From a bacterium (GTDB taxonomy: Bacteria; SZUA-79; Acidulodesulfobacterales; Acidulodesulfobacteraceae): 35,071 nucleotides of DNA. Location of the stretch: positions 1 to 35,071 of the forward strand of contig JAJZBN010000021.1 of assembly GCA_021798875.1 (NCBI GenBank). The letters are read 5' to 3'. The notes beneath the pieces were generated by a model. It saw only the letters and a program-made list of their open reading frames with translations, was not told where the DNA came from and searched no databases. The translations under genes were made by a program, and so were the position numbers. Positions 9,337-17,639 of the stretch are shown here, piece after piece (within the stretch, counting starts at the first letter, position 1; the number at the start of each line of letters is the position of its first letter).

Positions 9337-9375
9337 TCAGATAAAAAAACAAAATTAAAACAAAATTAATTTAAT

Positions 9376-11118
9376 ATGAAAGATTGTCCTTATTGTTCCG
9401 CCGCTATACCCGATAACGCAACAAAATGTCCCGTGTGCGGAGGAGATATATCAGATGTTTTAGGAGAAAACTTTTCCTGTACTCCGCTTGATAACGGCAG
9501 TATTGTTTTTTTAAAATATAAAATAGAAAAAGTCTTAGGGCAGGGCGGTTTTGGAATAATATATCTTGCTTATGACGAAAAGTTAGAAAGAAAAGTTGCT
9601 ATAAAAGAATATTTTCCATACGGAATAGCCGTCAGAACTGGAAATAAAGTTACAATTCCGCCTACCCGCGATAACGAAGACAATATAGAAAATTTTAAAA
9701 ATGAAGCAAAATCTATAGCAAAATTAAAAAATCCATGGATAGTGGACGTTTACGACGTAATTGAAGAAAACGGCACCGTTTATATCGTAATGGAGTACAT
9801 AGAAGGAACGCCACTATCTTCTCTTTTAGGGAAAGTAAAAGAAAACGAAGCCGTTAAATATATAAAGCAGATCGCTAAAGCAGTAGGAATAATACATTCA
9901 GCCGGCATGCTGCATCAGGATATAAAACCGGAAAATATTATAGTAAAAAACGGCGGAGATATTAAAATTATAGATTTTGGTTCTTCGAGGGTATTTGTTG
10001 CAGATAAGACTAAAACTTACCAAAAAATTTTAACGCCGGGCTATGCGCCTTTAGAGCAATACGGAGGTAAAGGGAAAAGAGGAGAATATACGGATGTTTA
10101 TGCAATATGCGCTACGCTTTACGCTCTTTTAAAAGGATTTCCTCCTCCTGAAGCTACCGAATTAGCAGGAGGGTCAGGCATAGATTTTACGGGAATAAGC
10201 GGCGGATTGAAAGATATTTTAAATAAAGGATTAACGATAAAAATACCTGAAAGGATAAAAAACACCGAGGAATTACTTAAACTTTTAGACGAATCGGAAA
10301 AACCCGAAGTTTTTGCCGCCCGCGAACAAAATATATCCGCCTTTAAAAATTCAAGCGATACCGAAGGCAAATTTAATCAAAAAGAAAATAAACAGGCAAT
10401 CACGTTTACGCTACAAAACGATGATGTCGTCGAAAATATCGGAGAGGATAAAGCAGAAATGCCAAATCACTCCGAAGTTAAAAACAATAAAAATTTAAAT
10501 TTAGATTCAAACCGTAATTATAATTCAAAAAATAAAATAAATATAATTTTTGTCGCTGCCGCAATAATAATCCCTGTGATTATTTTAATTGCAGCAGGTT
10601 ATTTTTTTTATTTTAGAGATTTTTTTATTAAAAAAAATAAAACTGCAAATTCCGTAAATACGTCAGTTTCAAAAAAAATTTCAAAGTCGAAGCCGTCGTC
10701 CAAAAATAAAACCGCACTAAAAAGCAAAATCAATAAAAATATTAATAAAACGCATGTTCAGCCTGTGTCAAATCAAAATACAGCTTCTCCTAATATCATA
10801 CATCATAGTCGTTACCTTAAACCGCATTCACCCGTACCTGTATTCAGCGCTCCGCCAGCATTTCATCCTCAGTCTCAAGCTTCGGTATTTAGCGGTCCGG
10901 GCTATGAAGATTTCAATATGTCCGGATGTTTTTACTGTCACGTCATATTAGGCAGAGGTAAACATGGCGGTTACAGCCTTTCTCATATCGGTTCGCAATT
11001 GAGTTATGCGCAGATAGAAAATCAGATTACGCATCCGACTTCTTCAATGCCGCCTAATCCAAATATGCCGCCTGAAGAAGTCGCTCAGATTGCCGGCTGG
11101 TTAGAAAGTTTAAAATAA
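9376..11118 (+). CDS. Transmembrane Ser/Thr kinase with C-terminal cytochrome c module
   Basis: Bitopic protein kinase of 580 residues. Order: N-terminal zinc ribbon (C4, C7, C18, C21); kinase domain (about 48-305) with GQGGFG loop (55-60), VAIK lysine K77, helix-C E110, catalytic H180-Q-D182, N187, D200-F-G and GYAPLEQY; a polar linker; one membrane span (about 388-413); a Lys/Ser/Asn-rich then Pro/His-rich stalk; and a haem motif C518-F-Y-C521-H522. A downstream MPPNPNMPP supplies M558 or M564 as a possible distal ligand, and the tail ends in a helix as in small monohaem cytochromes c. HQD instead of HRD is a variant, but the Asp is present. The layout puts the kinase in the cytoplasm and the haem in the periplasm. 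A redox- or ligand-sensing role is inferred. No clear ribosome site is seen. Confidence 0.9.
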   Translation: MKDCPYCSAAIPDNATKCPVCGGDISDVLGENFSCTPLDNGSIVFLKYKIEKVLGQGGFGIIYLAYDEKLERKVAIKEYFPYGIAVRTGNKVTIPPTRDNEDNIENFKNEAKSIAKLKNPWIVDVYDVIEENGTVYIVMEYIEGTPLSSLLGKVKENEAVKYIKQIAKAVGIIHSAGMLHQDIKPENIIVKNGGDIKIIDFGSSRVFVADKTKTYQKILTPGYAPLEQYGGKGKRGEYTDVYAICATLYALLKGFPPPEATELAGGSGIDFTGISGGLKDILNKGLTIKIPERIKNTEELLKLLDESEKPEVFAAREQNISAFKNSSDTEGKFNQKENKQAITFTLQNDDVVENIGEDKAEMPNHSEVKNNKNLNLDSNRNYNSKNKINIIFVAAAIIIPVIILIAAGYFFYFRDFFIKKNKTANSVNTSVSKKISKSKPSSKNKTALKSKINKNINKTHVQPVSNQNTASPNIIHHSRYLKPHSPVPVFSAPPAFHPQSQASVFSGPGYEDFNMSGCFYCHVILGRGKHGGYSLSHIGSQLSYAQIENQITHPTSSMPPNPNMPPEEVAQIAGWLESLK

Positions 11119-11169
11119 AGCAATTAAAATAATTAAATAAATTATAAATATAAAATAAGGAGCTAAAAA

Positions 11170-11700
11170 ATGAAAATTATTCTTCAAAAAAAATTAATTT
11201 TTGTATTAATTGCGACGGGTATGCTGTTTGCGTTAAATTTTATTAACTATAATAAAGTTTACGCGGCGGTAGGAGGCACTTTAAAAAATATGCAGTCAAA
11301 ATACAAAATGCAGAAGATTTCTTTGAAAAAACTTTATATTATACAGCCGGACCTGTCCCAGTATAATTATAAAAATTCAGGTATAACTGCATACGAATAT
11401 AAGATAAACAAAGTTAAATACGAAGCGGTTTTTAATGCCGGCGGAGTTTGCTGGCTGGAGTTTGCTATTTCTAATAATTCTGCGGTAATACCTTTAAGCA
11501 CTTTAATAGAAAAAAATCTTTACGGTTATCCGATACTGTTTAAAACCCTAAAATACGTACCAAACGTTTACGAAAAATTGCAGTACGGAAGAAACGTAGG
11601 GAAAGTAATTTATATAATGCAGTATATTTACGAAAATAATGCAATATTGCAGGAGGCTGTTATGCCCTCAATGTCTCCCGACGGTAGTTATGGAAATTAA
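11170..11700 (+). CDS. Small secreted protein of unknown function
   Basis: Not recognised. 176 residues with a clear signal peptide (about 1-32, KKL then a hydrophobic run ending KVYAA). The mature part is Tyr/Lys/Asn-rich, has a single Cys (GGVCWLEF), no CxxCH and no further membrane span, so it should be a soluble periplasmic or exported protein. It begins 51 bases after the kinase stop with a good AAGGAG site (11157-11162), so it is probably co-transcribed with the kinase. A job in the same periplasmic sensing event as the kinase's cytochrome module is possible but rests on position alone. Confidence 0.75.
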   Translation: MKIILQKKLIFVLIATGMLFALNFINYNKVYAAVGGTLKNMQSKYKMQKISLKKLYIIQPDLSQYNYKNSGITAYEYKINKVKYEAVFNAGGVCWLEFAISNNSAVIPLSTLIEKNLYGYPILFKTLKYVPNVYEKLQYGRNVGKVIYIMQYIYENNAILQEAVMPSMSPDGSYGN

Positions 11701-11720
11701 AAAAAGTTTTAACTTTAACA

Positions 11721-13043
11721 TTACTTAATCAGCGGGTTAATAAGTAATCCGCTGATTAGTTTAGGATAAAAATATGTTGATTTTTGAGGCATTCTGAGGT
11801 TTACTGAAGCTATTTTTATTACGTCTTCTATTTTAGTAGGATTCATAAAGAATACTGCTTCAAGTTCCCCCTTTTTAACCTTTTCTAAAGCCTTTTTTGC
11901 ATCTTTTTCATATACGAGATATTTTTGATTATCTATTTCATCCTGCGTTATTTTTAAAGCTGTTTTTAGAATATATTTTTGAAGTATCGATACGTCAAGA
12001 TTATCCAATGGATTTGTAATTTTTGAGTCGGATGTTTCGTTTTTAAACGACAGAATAAAATTTCTTCCTGACTTATGGGCAAAACCGAAAGAAACGTTTT
12101 TTTCGCCGGTTTTTTTATTTTCGTTTATCAGGTCGTCTGTATCCGTTTCTTTAATTATGAAATATTTGCTTAATATTTCGATAAAATTTTCAATATTTAT
12201 ATTTTTTCCTTTTATACCTCTATGCGTAGGTAAAATAACCAATCCTTTCTGTCCGGAAGGTGCAAAAAACATAAGGCAATAATCGGCATTAATGCCTTTT
12301 TTATCTAATTCGTTTTTTTTAACATAATCCCTATAATTAATACATGTTTCAAATCTATGATGTCCGTCGGCTATATAAACCGATTTATCGCTCATCTCAT
12401 TTTGAATATCGGATATGATTTTTTCATTTTCTATTGCGTAAAGCATGTTTCTAATTCCGCTGTCGTCTATGAAATCGAATATTTTTTTAACTTCTTTTTC
12501 CGATACCGCCTTTTTTAAAATATTCAAAACTTCTTGATTGTCGTCTTCAAATACCGAAAAAATAGGACTGAAATTTGCATTTGCGGTTTCCATCAGCTTA
12601 AAGCGATCTTCTTTAGGCTTGGAAAGGGTAGTTTCATGACCGTATATAGAGTTATTATCTTTCGATTCCGGAAGTTTAAAGAGAGACATAAAGCCAATTC
12701 TTTCATATTCTACTCCGTCGATATTAAAAATTTGCGAGTAAACGTAAATAGCGTTTTTTGCGGCTCTTTTTAAAATGCCCTTACCTGTCCATTCATTAAA
12801 TAAACGGGCCGCTCTTGTATATTTATTTTCTTTATCGTCGTCGCCTTCTAATTCCTTTCCGTACTCCAGCCTTATTATATTGTAGAGCGATCTTTCATAT
12901 AGTTCGTTTTGCAATTCTTTGCTTATTACGTCGTATGGCGGAGCCGTAAGATTTTTAATTTCTCCGGACGTATCGACATCGTAAATATAAGGTTTAAAAG
13001 GTTCTATTATTGTTTTAATTTTTTTTTTGTCGATTTTATTCAT
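11721..13043 (-). CDS. DUF1015 family protein
   Basis: 440-residue soluble protein of the DUF1015 family, recognised by the N-terminal pattern IIEPFKPYIYD, then LTAPPYDVIS, LYNIIRLEYG, and a central VYIADGHHRFET motif typical of the family. Biochemical function is not settled; some relatives are described as free-serine kinases, so nucleotide or serine metabolism is only a hint. The reading frame is open upstream to 13271, but that would overlap ccsB by about 190 bases; the ATG at 13043, 35 bases after the ccsB stop, gives the family's usual N-terminus and is preferred, though its ribosome site is weak. It is the last gene of a resB-ccsB-DUF1015 run. Confidence 0.85.
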   Translation of the reverse strand: MNKIDKKKIKTIIEPFKPYIYDVDTSGEIKNLTAPPYDVISKELQNELYERSLYNIIRLEYGKELEGDDDKENKYTRAARLFNEWTGKGILKRAAKNAIYVYSQIFNIDGVEYERIGFMSLFKLPESKDNNSIYGHETTLSKPKEDRFKLMETANANFSPIFSVFEDDNQEVLNILKKAVSEKEVKKIFDFIDDSGIRNMLYAIENEKIISDIQNEMSDKSVYIADGHHRFETCINYRDYVKKNELDKKGINADYCLMFFAPSGQKGLVILPTHRGIKGKNINIENFIEILSKYFIIKETDTDDLINENKKTGEKNVSFGFAHKSGRNFILSFKNETSDSKITNPLDNLDVSILQKYILKTALKITQDEIDNQKYLVYEKDAKKALEKVKKGELEAVFFMNPTKIEDVIKIASVNLRMPQKSTYFYPKLISGLLINPLIK

Positions 13044-13078
13044 AAAACTCAGGAATTTAATGAAATTGTTTAGAATCG

Positions 13079-13975
13079 TTATAAAATTGGTGTTGACCCC
13101 GGTGTCGCATAAGAATGCAATCCAGGTATTATCAAATCTACGCCGAGATAACAGAATATAACGACCGCAAATCCTATTACGGCGATCCATGCCATTTTTT
13201 TGCCACCCCATCCTTTGGTAAATCTGGCATGAATAAATAAAATATAAGCTATCCACGTTATAAGGGACCATGTTTCTTTAGGATCCCAACTCCAGTAGCC
13301 GCCCCATGCGCTGTCCGCCCATGCGGCGCCTATTACTATTCCTGCAGTTAAAAAAACTAGTCCTACGGATATTACTTTATAAATTGATTCTTCTATTACA
13401 TCAGACTCGGGTAACAACGATAAAAATCTATTTTCCTGCTTTTTATCGCTCCTATCCTTCTTATTTTTTATTAAATAAAGAATTCCCAATCCGAATGAAG
13501 CCGCAAATGCGCCGTAAGCAACGAATAATGTCATAATATGGTACAAAAGCCAATAGCTTTGCAGTGCGGGGATAGTCGGTTCTATCGCGCTCGTGGCAAG
13601 CGGATAAAAAGCGGCGAAAGCAAGTGCCGACGATGCTATAAACGTAATTATAAAGCCGAGGGCATCAAAATCGTAAAAAATTCTTAAAATTATATAACCG
13701 ATTTCGATAACAAAAGCAAAGAAAACCATCGAGTCGTACAGATCTACCAAAGGCGGCGTATCTATCCCGATTTTATAGGCATAAATCCACCTGATAACGA
13801 ATGCCGCGGTTTGAATTATAAAGCCGATAATTAAAATGACGAACGATATTTTTGAAATCGTTTTGCTTCCGGTAAATAAAAAGATAAAATAACCTATAAA
13901 TGAAGCAAATACGAAAAGAAGCGAAATAGTAAAATACAAAGATCCGTCAAGGACGGATATATTCGGCGAAATCAT
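13079..13975 (-). CDS. ccsB: Cytochrome c biogenesis protein CcsB/ResC (System II haem handler)
   Basis: Integral membrane protein of 298 residues with about eight spans. The periplasmic WWD haem-binding segment is clear: GGYWSWDPKETWSLITW (about 225-241). Conserved candidate haem histidines are present at H146 (LLYHIMTL), H249 and H287. Together with ResB it exports haem and attaches it to CxxCH motifs of apocytochromes c (System II). It follows resB by 49 bases, with an AGAGGTT ribosome site. The nearest c-type haem protein visible in the window is the kinase encoded convergently at 9376-11118, a plausible client. Confidence 0.95.
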   Translation of the reverse strand: MISPNISVLDGSLYFTISLLFVFASFIGYFIFLFTGSKTISKISFVILIIGFIIQTAAFVIRWIYAYKIGIDTPPLVDLYDSMVFFAFVIEIGYIILRIFYDFDALGFIITFIASSALAFAAFYPLATSAIEPTIPALQSYWLLYHIMTLFVAYGAFAASFGLGILYLIKNKKDRSDKKQENRFLSLLPESDVIEESIYKVISVGLVFLTAGIVIGAAWADSAWGGYWSWDPKETWSLITWIAYILFIHARFTKGWGGKKMAWIAVIGFAVVIFCYLGVDLIIPGLHSYATPGSTPIL

Positions 13976-14024
13976 AATTATAACCTCTGATAAACCTAAA
14001 GTAACTCATAATAATGTGTTTCAA

Positions 14025-15380
14025 TTAATTTAAGTATTTTTTTAGTTCGTTAATTTTTTGATTGAATTTCTTGTAAAAAGAATTAAATTTCTTTTTTGGT
14101 ATAGAAATTATTTCAATCTTTGTTTTTTTACCGCCATTAATGTCTGTAAACGATACCCACGTTTCTTCGTGGTTAAAGAAAAACGAAAAAAATAAAGAAA
14201 ACACAAGAATTATACATCCTATCCAAACTATAGATACGTAAGTATTTTTAGATATTTCTACTCCGCTGTAATAATAAGTTTTTAATTGCGGAGTCATTAT
14301 AAAGCCTATATTTTTATATCTTGCTATAATAAGAGGGAAGCGATGATTTTTAACCGGTATAATCTTAAAATTTAAAATTTTATTATTATTTAGTTTAATT
14401 ATATAAGGAAAATAAGACATTTTACCTTTCCTAACAACTCTGGTCAGCATAAATTTGATATTATTTATTTTCGAATTATAAAATTTTCCCACGGGAGCAT
14501 ATATTATTTTTTTAAAAGAATTAATGTGTTGTAAATTAACAATTAAAATACCGTATTTATTAGGCTTATAATGTCCATAGCTTGCCTGGTATATAGTAAT
14601 ACCCTTATAAGTTAAAGGATGGTTTACCTCTATATTTTTCGTCAAAATTCGTATATGTTCTTGAATTATACTTAAAGTGCTTATATAAGCCTTAGGTATC
14701 CCGTCGGGATAGTAAGTCGTGCGGTATCTGTCTAATCTTATCGTGAAAGGAAGCTTAATGGGTTTGTTGTTTTTTAAAAGATAAGTAACGTTAGTTTTTT
14801 CCCCGACTTTAATATTAGTATAAGATCTGAATCCGTATTTAAAATTTAGCAATACGCCTATAATGATTATTATTGCGCTTATATGGGCAATATAAGGAGA
14901 AAATCTAAAAATAGAATTTTTGGAATAGTATAGTTCCGTTTCATTTTTGCTTTCGCTTATCTTTTCTTCAAGCAAAGCCCCGAATTTTTTACCTATAATT
15001 TCTTTTATTTCTTCCGGTTTCTTTTTTGTTTCGATCGTCTCGTATATAGCTTTATTATTTTTCTTTTCCGAAACTTCTTGAAAAGATGGATAAGGACCGA
15101 AGACCGCTTTTATCGTACGTGGAAATAAATTTACCGATGCGGCTATAAGATTGATCATTAAAAGGAGTGCGAGAGCGATGAAATACCATGAATCGTAAAT
15201 ATTTAAAAAGCCGAGCCAATATAATATATGATAAGTAGTCGGAGAGAAAATTTCCTTGTACTGTTTTACCGAATCGCCTTGATTTATAAACGTACCTATC
15301 ATGGCAATAACGGCGATTGTTATAAATAGAAAAACTGCGAGTTTAACCGAAGAAATAAATTTGTTTAATTTTGAAAGCAT
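14025..15380 (-). CDS. resB: Cytochrome c biogenesis protein ResB
   Basis: ResB/Ccs1 partner of CcsB in System II cytochrome c maturation, 451 residues. Three N-terminal spans are visible (about 13-35, 50-83 and 150-170), followed by a large periplasmic domain rich in Lys, Tyr and Asn, and a final span (about 384-405) ending SFFFNHEETW. The opening LNKFISSVKLAVFLFITIA and the NQGD motif after the first span are typical of the family. First gene of the minus-strand group, starting about 110 bases from the divergent CIRCE element of hrcA. No promoter was assigned to it with confidence. Confidence 0.92.
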   Translation of the reverse strand: MLSKLNKFISSVKLAVFLFITIAVIAMIGTFINQGDSVKQYKEIFSPTTYHILYWLGFLNIYDSWYFIALALLLMINLIAASVNLFPRTIKAVFGPYPSFQEVSEKKNNKAIYETIETKKKPEEIKEIIGKKFGALLEEKISESKNETELYYSKNSIFRFSPYIAHISAIIIIIGVLLNFKYGFRSYTNIKVGEKTNVTYLLKNNKPIKLPFTIRLDRYRTTYYPDGIPKAYISTLSIIQEHIRILTKNIEVNHPLTYKGITIYQASYGHYKPNKYGILIVNLQHINSFKKIIYAPVGKFYNSKINNIKFMLTRVVRKGKMSYFPYIIKLNNNKILNFKIIPVKNHRFPLIIARYKNIGFIMTPQLKTYYYSGVEISKNTYVSIVWIGCIILVFSLFFSFFFNHEETWVSFTDINGGKKTKIEIISIPKKKFNSFYKKFNQKINELKKYLN

Positions 15381-15456
15381 TTTTATATTTTATGCTTTTA
15401 TGAAAAAATTGTAAAGAAAAAAAGTTTTTATTTCGTCTTTACATATAGAATAAAAC

Positions 15457-15485
15457 TTGACAAAATGTTAAAATATTGGTTAAAT
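15457..15485 (+). promoter_or_regulatory. Heat-shock operon promoter
   Basis: A perfect TTGACA (15457-15462) is followed after 17 bases by TTAAAT (15480-15485), a partial -10 match. The CIRCE operator begins six bases downstream, where bound HrcA would block transcription initiation. The gap to the hrcA start is about 130 bases. Confidence 0.55.
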
Positions 15486-15490
15486 AATAA

Positions 15491-15517
15491 TTAGCACTCT
15501 ATATGTTTAAGTGCTAA
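15491..15517 (+). promoter_or_regulatory. CIRCE operator (HrcA-binding site)
   Basis: TTAGCACTC (15491-15499), nine bases, then AAGTGCTAA (15509-15517). The consensus is TTAGCACTC-N9-GAGTGCTAA, so only one base differs. HrcA represses heat-shock operons through this element. Its place just upstream of hrcA, over the predicted start site, indicates autorepression of hrcA-grpE-dnaK. Confidence 0.95.
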
Positions 15518-15596
15518 TCGGCGGCAAATATATTTATATATAACTATATAAATAAATATATAAATAAATTTTAGTGTTAGTTGCCGAATTATATGC

Positions 15597-15614
15597 ATAT
15601 ATTTGCAAATATAT
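15597..15614 (+). repeat. Perfect 18-bp palindrome abutting the hrcA start codon
   Basis: ATATATTTGCAAATATAT is a perfect inverted repeat directly next to the ATG at 15615; an overlapping 10-bp palindrome ATATGCATAT lies at 15591-15600. It occupies the place where a ribosome site would normally be. It could be a second operator or simply a chance product of AT-rich DNA. Confidence 0.5.
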
Positions 15615-16697
15615 ATGAAAACTTTAGAAGAAAAAGCAGAAAAATTTAATTATAACGATTTAAACGAAAGGAGCAGGGAAATACTGCTCGGCATAATAGA
15701 AGGGTATTTCGGAACTGCAAATCCCGTAGGCTCTAAATTTATAGCCGAAAACAGCAAACTTAATTTAAGCCCTGCTTCCATAAGAAATATTATGGCTTCA
15801 TTAGAAGAAGCCGGCTATATTTATCAGCCGCATTTTTCCGCCGGCAGGATTCCGACGGCTAAAGGATATAAATTTTATGTCGACAGTTTGATGAAAACAG
15901 AACAAATTACTCTTAAAGAAAAAGAAGATATAGAAATAAGATTAACTTCGGCAAACAGGGATTTAAACGGAATATTGAATCAGGTTTCCATACTGCTTTC
16001 CGATTTATCTCATTACGCAGGCGTAGTTTTAGCGCCGGATATGTCAGAAGCTAATCTTTTACATATAGAATTTATCAGGATAAAAGAAAAAAATATACTT
16101 GCCATCATAGTTTTTGCAAACGGAGTTACGGAAAATAAATCGTTTTATATAACCAAAGATATAAAACAAAACGAACTTACGCGCTATTCTAATAAATTAA
16201 ACGAGATAATTGAAAAGAAGCATTGCAGTTTAGACGGTTTAAAAGAAATAATAGTCGAAGAAATACATAACGATAAGGAAAATTTTTATTCTATTTTAAA
16301 TATGGAAATTTTTTCTTCTATCGGCAATGTTTCTGGTTATTGGGATTATGAGCATTACGATAATTGTCTTTACGTTGGTCCAGAGGGAGATTTAATCGAA
16401 GAGCCTGAATTTTCCAATAACGAGCAGATAAAATTTCTTATAAAGACAATTTCGGACAAAAAAAATATAATAAAACTTCTCGGGCATACTAAAAACTCCA
16501 AAACAAAACAGATATTTATAGGTTCGGAAGAGGAGTGGTCTGAAATATCCGGTCTTTCTCTTATAACGGCGCCTTATATAAGCGGCACGAATATGATTAT
16601 GGGGTCGATAGGAATAATAGGTCCGCTAAGAATGAATTATTCCCACGTTATCCCTATAATAGATTTTGTATCGGAGTTTTTAAGCGGCATTATATAA
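15615..16697 (+). CDS. hrcA: Heat-inducible transcription repressor HrcA
   Basis: 360-residue repressor of class I heat-shock genes. The N-terminal winged helix is clear (LLGIIEGYFG, NPVGSKFIAE, SPASIRNIMASLEEAG, HFSAGRIPT), followed by the HrcA GAF-like and dimerisation parts and the typical end NYSHVIPIIDFVSEFL. A TTG codon at 15603 is also in frame, but the ATG at 15615 begins the family-like N-terminus. Neither has a visible ribosome site; an 18-bp palindrome fills that space. The CIRCE operator about 100 bases upstream shows that the gene represses itself. Followed by grpE, dnaK and dnaJ in the standard order. Confidence 0.95.
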   Translation: MKTLEEKAEKFNYNDLNERSREILLGIIEGYFGTANPVGSKFIAENSKLNLSPASIRNIMASLEEAGYIYQPHFSAGRIPTAKGYKFYVDSLMKTEQITLKEKEDIEIRLTSANRDLNGILNQVSILLSDLSHYAGVVLAPDMSEANLLHIEFIRIKEKNILAIIVFANGVTENKSFYITKDIKQNELTRYSNKLNEIIEKKHCSLDGLKEIIVEEIHNDKENFYSILNMEIFSSIGNVSGYWDYEHYDNCLYVGPEGDLIEEPEFSNNEQIKFLIKTISDKKNIIKLLGHTKNSKTKQIFIGSEEEWSEISGLSLITAPYISGTNMIMGSIGIIGPLRMNYSHVIPIIDFVSEFLSGII

Positions 16698-16837
16698 AAT
16701 AAAAATATATAGGTATAGGTAATGCATTGACTTAATGAATTGAAATTTTTGCTGTATTCTTTATGTTGTATGTATTAAAATTTAAAAGCTTTATATAAAT
16801 AATAAAAATAAATAATAAAATAAAGGAGATATATTTA

Positions 16838-17515
16838 ATGCGTTTAGACGAAGAAAATACGGAATATGAAAGAACTAATATGGATGCCGGCGATTCCGAA
16901 ATAGAATCCGAATTAGGAAAAAAGATGGAAACGGAAACGCAGGAACAGGAGAATATCGTCATCGAAACGGATGCCGACATCGATATGATTCCCGATCCTA
17001 AAAATCTCGTTGAAGCCGAAAAAACTTTAAAATACTTAAAAAATGCACTCAAAAATTTAAAAAAAGAAAACGACGAAGCAAATTCAAACTATCTTAAGAG
17101 CTTAGCCGAAATGGAAAATTTTAGAAAAAGAAACAACAGAGATAAAGAAGAGGCTCTAAAATATTCCAACGAAAAAATATTAAGGGATTTGCTTCCCGTC
17201 CTAGATTTTTTGGATTTGGCAATAAGTCATTCGGCGGCATATATAGAACAGGATGCTTCAGGAAATTTAAAATCTTTCGTAGAAGGTGTTAAACTCGCTT
17301 ACGAAGAATTTATTAAAATATTAAAAAATTACGGAGCGGAAGTTATAGAAACTGTCGGGAAAAATTTTGACGCTAATTTTCATGATGCCGTTGAAATGGT
17401 GGAAAATTCCGGAAAACCAGACGGAACTATAATAGAAGAAAAACGGAAAGGTTATATGTTTAAAGACAGGCTTTTGAGACCGTCTATGGTTTCTATAGCC
17501 AAATCTAAAAATTAA
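16838..17515 (+). CDS. grpE: Nucleotide exchange factor GrpE
   Basis: 225-residue cochaperone that releases ADP from DnaK. An acidic, probably disordered N-terminus (about 1-60) precedes a coiled coil with the ENFRKRNNRDKEEA signature (about 91-104), then the DLLPVLDFLDLA segment and the C-terminal beta domain ending in KDRLLRPSMVSIAKS. AAAGGAG precedes the ATG. It lies 140 bases after hrcA; no second CIRCE is seen in that gap, so it is likely read from the hrcA promoter. Confidence 0.95.
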   Translation: MRLDEENTEYERTNMDAGDSEIESELGKKMETETQEQENIVIETDADIDMIPDPKNLVEAEKTLKYLKNALKNLKKENDEANSNYLKSLAEMENFRKRNNRDKEEALKYSNEKILRDLLPVLDFLDLAISHSAAYIEQDASGNLKSFVEGVKLAYEEFIKILKNYGAEVIETVGKNFDANFHDAVEMVENSGKPDGTIIEEKRKGYMFKDRLLRPSMVSIAKSKN

Positions 17516-17639
17516 TTTTATAAATTTATAAATTAAATTTTTAGATTTATATTTATTTATTGTTTAAATATAAGATATAATAAGAAATAGAAAATAGATA
17601 AAAAAATTAAAATCACATAGATTTAAGGAGAATTTAATC

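Noticed and set aside
5526-11700. Type VI secretion regulatory locus
   Set aside because: Kinase, phosphatase, FHA and VWA parts fit, but no tss structural gene occurs anywhere in the window.
11725-11759. Hairpin between the secreted-protein and DUF1015 gene ends as a terminator
   Set aside because: The 10-bp stem lies within the DUF1015 coding end and has no adjacent T-run on either strand.
13044-13271. Longer N-terminus for the DUF1015 protein
   Set aside because: It would overlap ccsB by about 190 bases and adds sequence not resembling the family.
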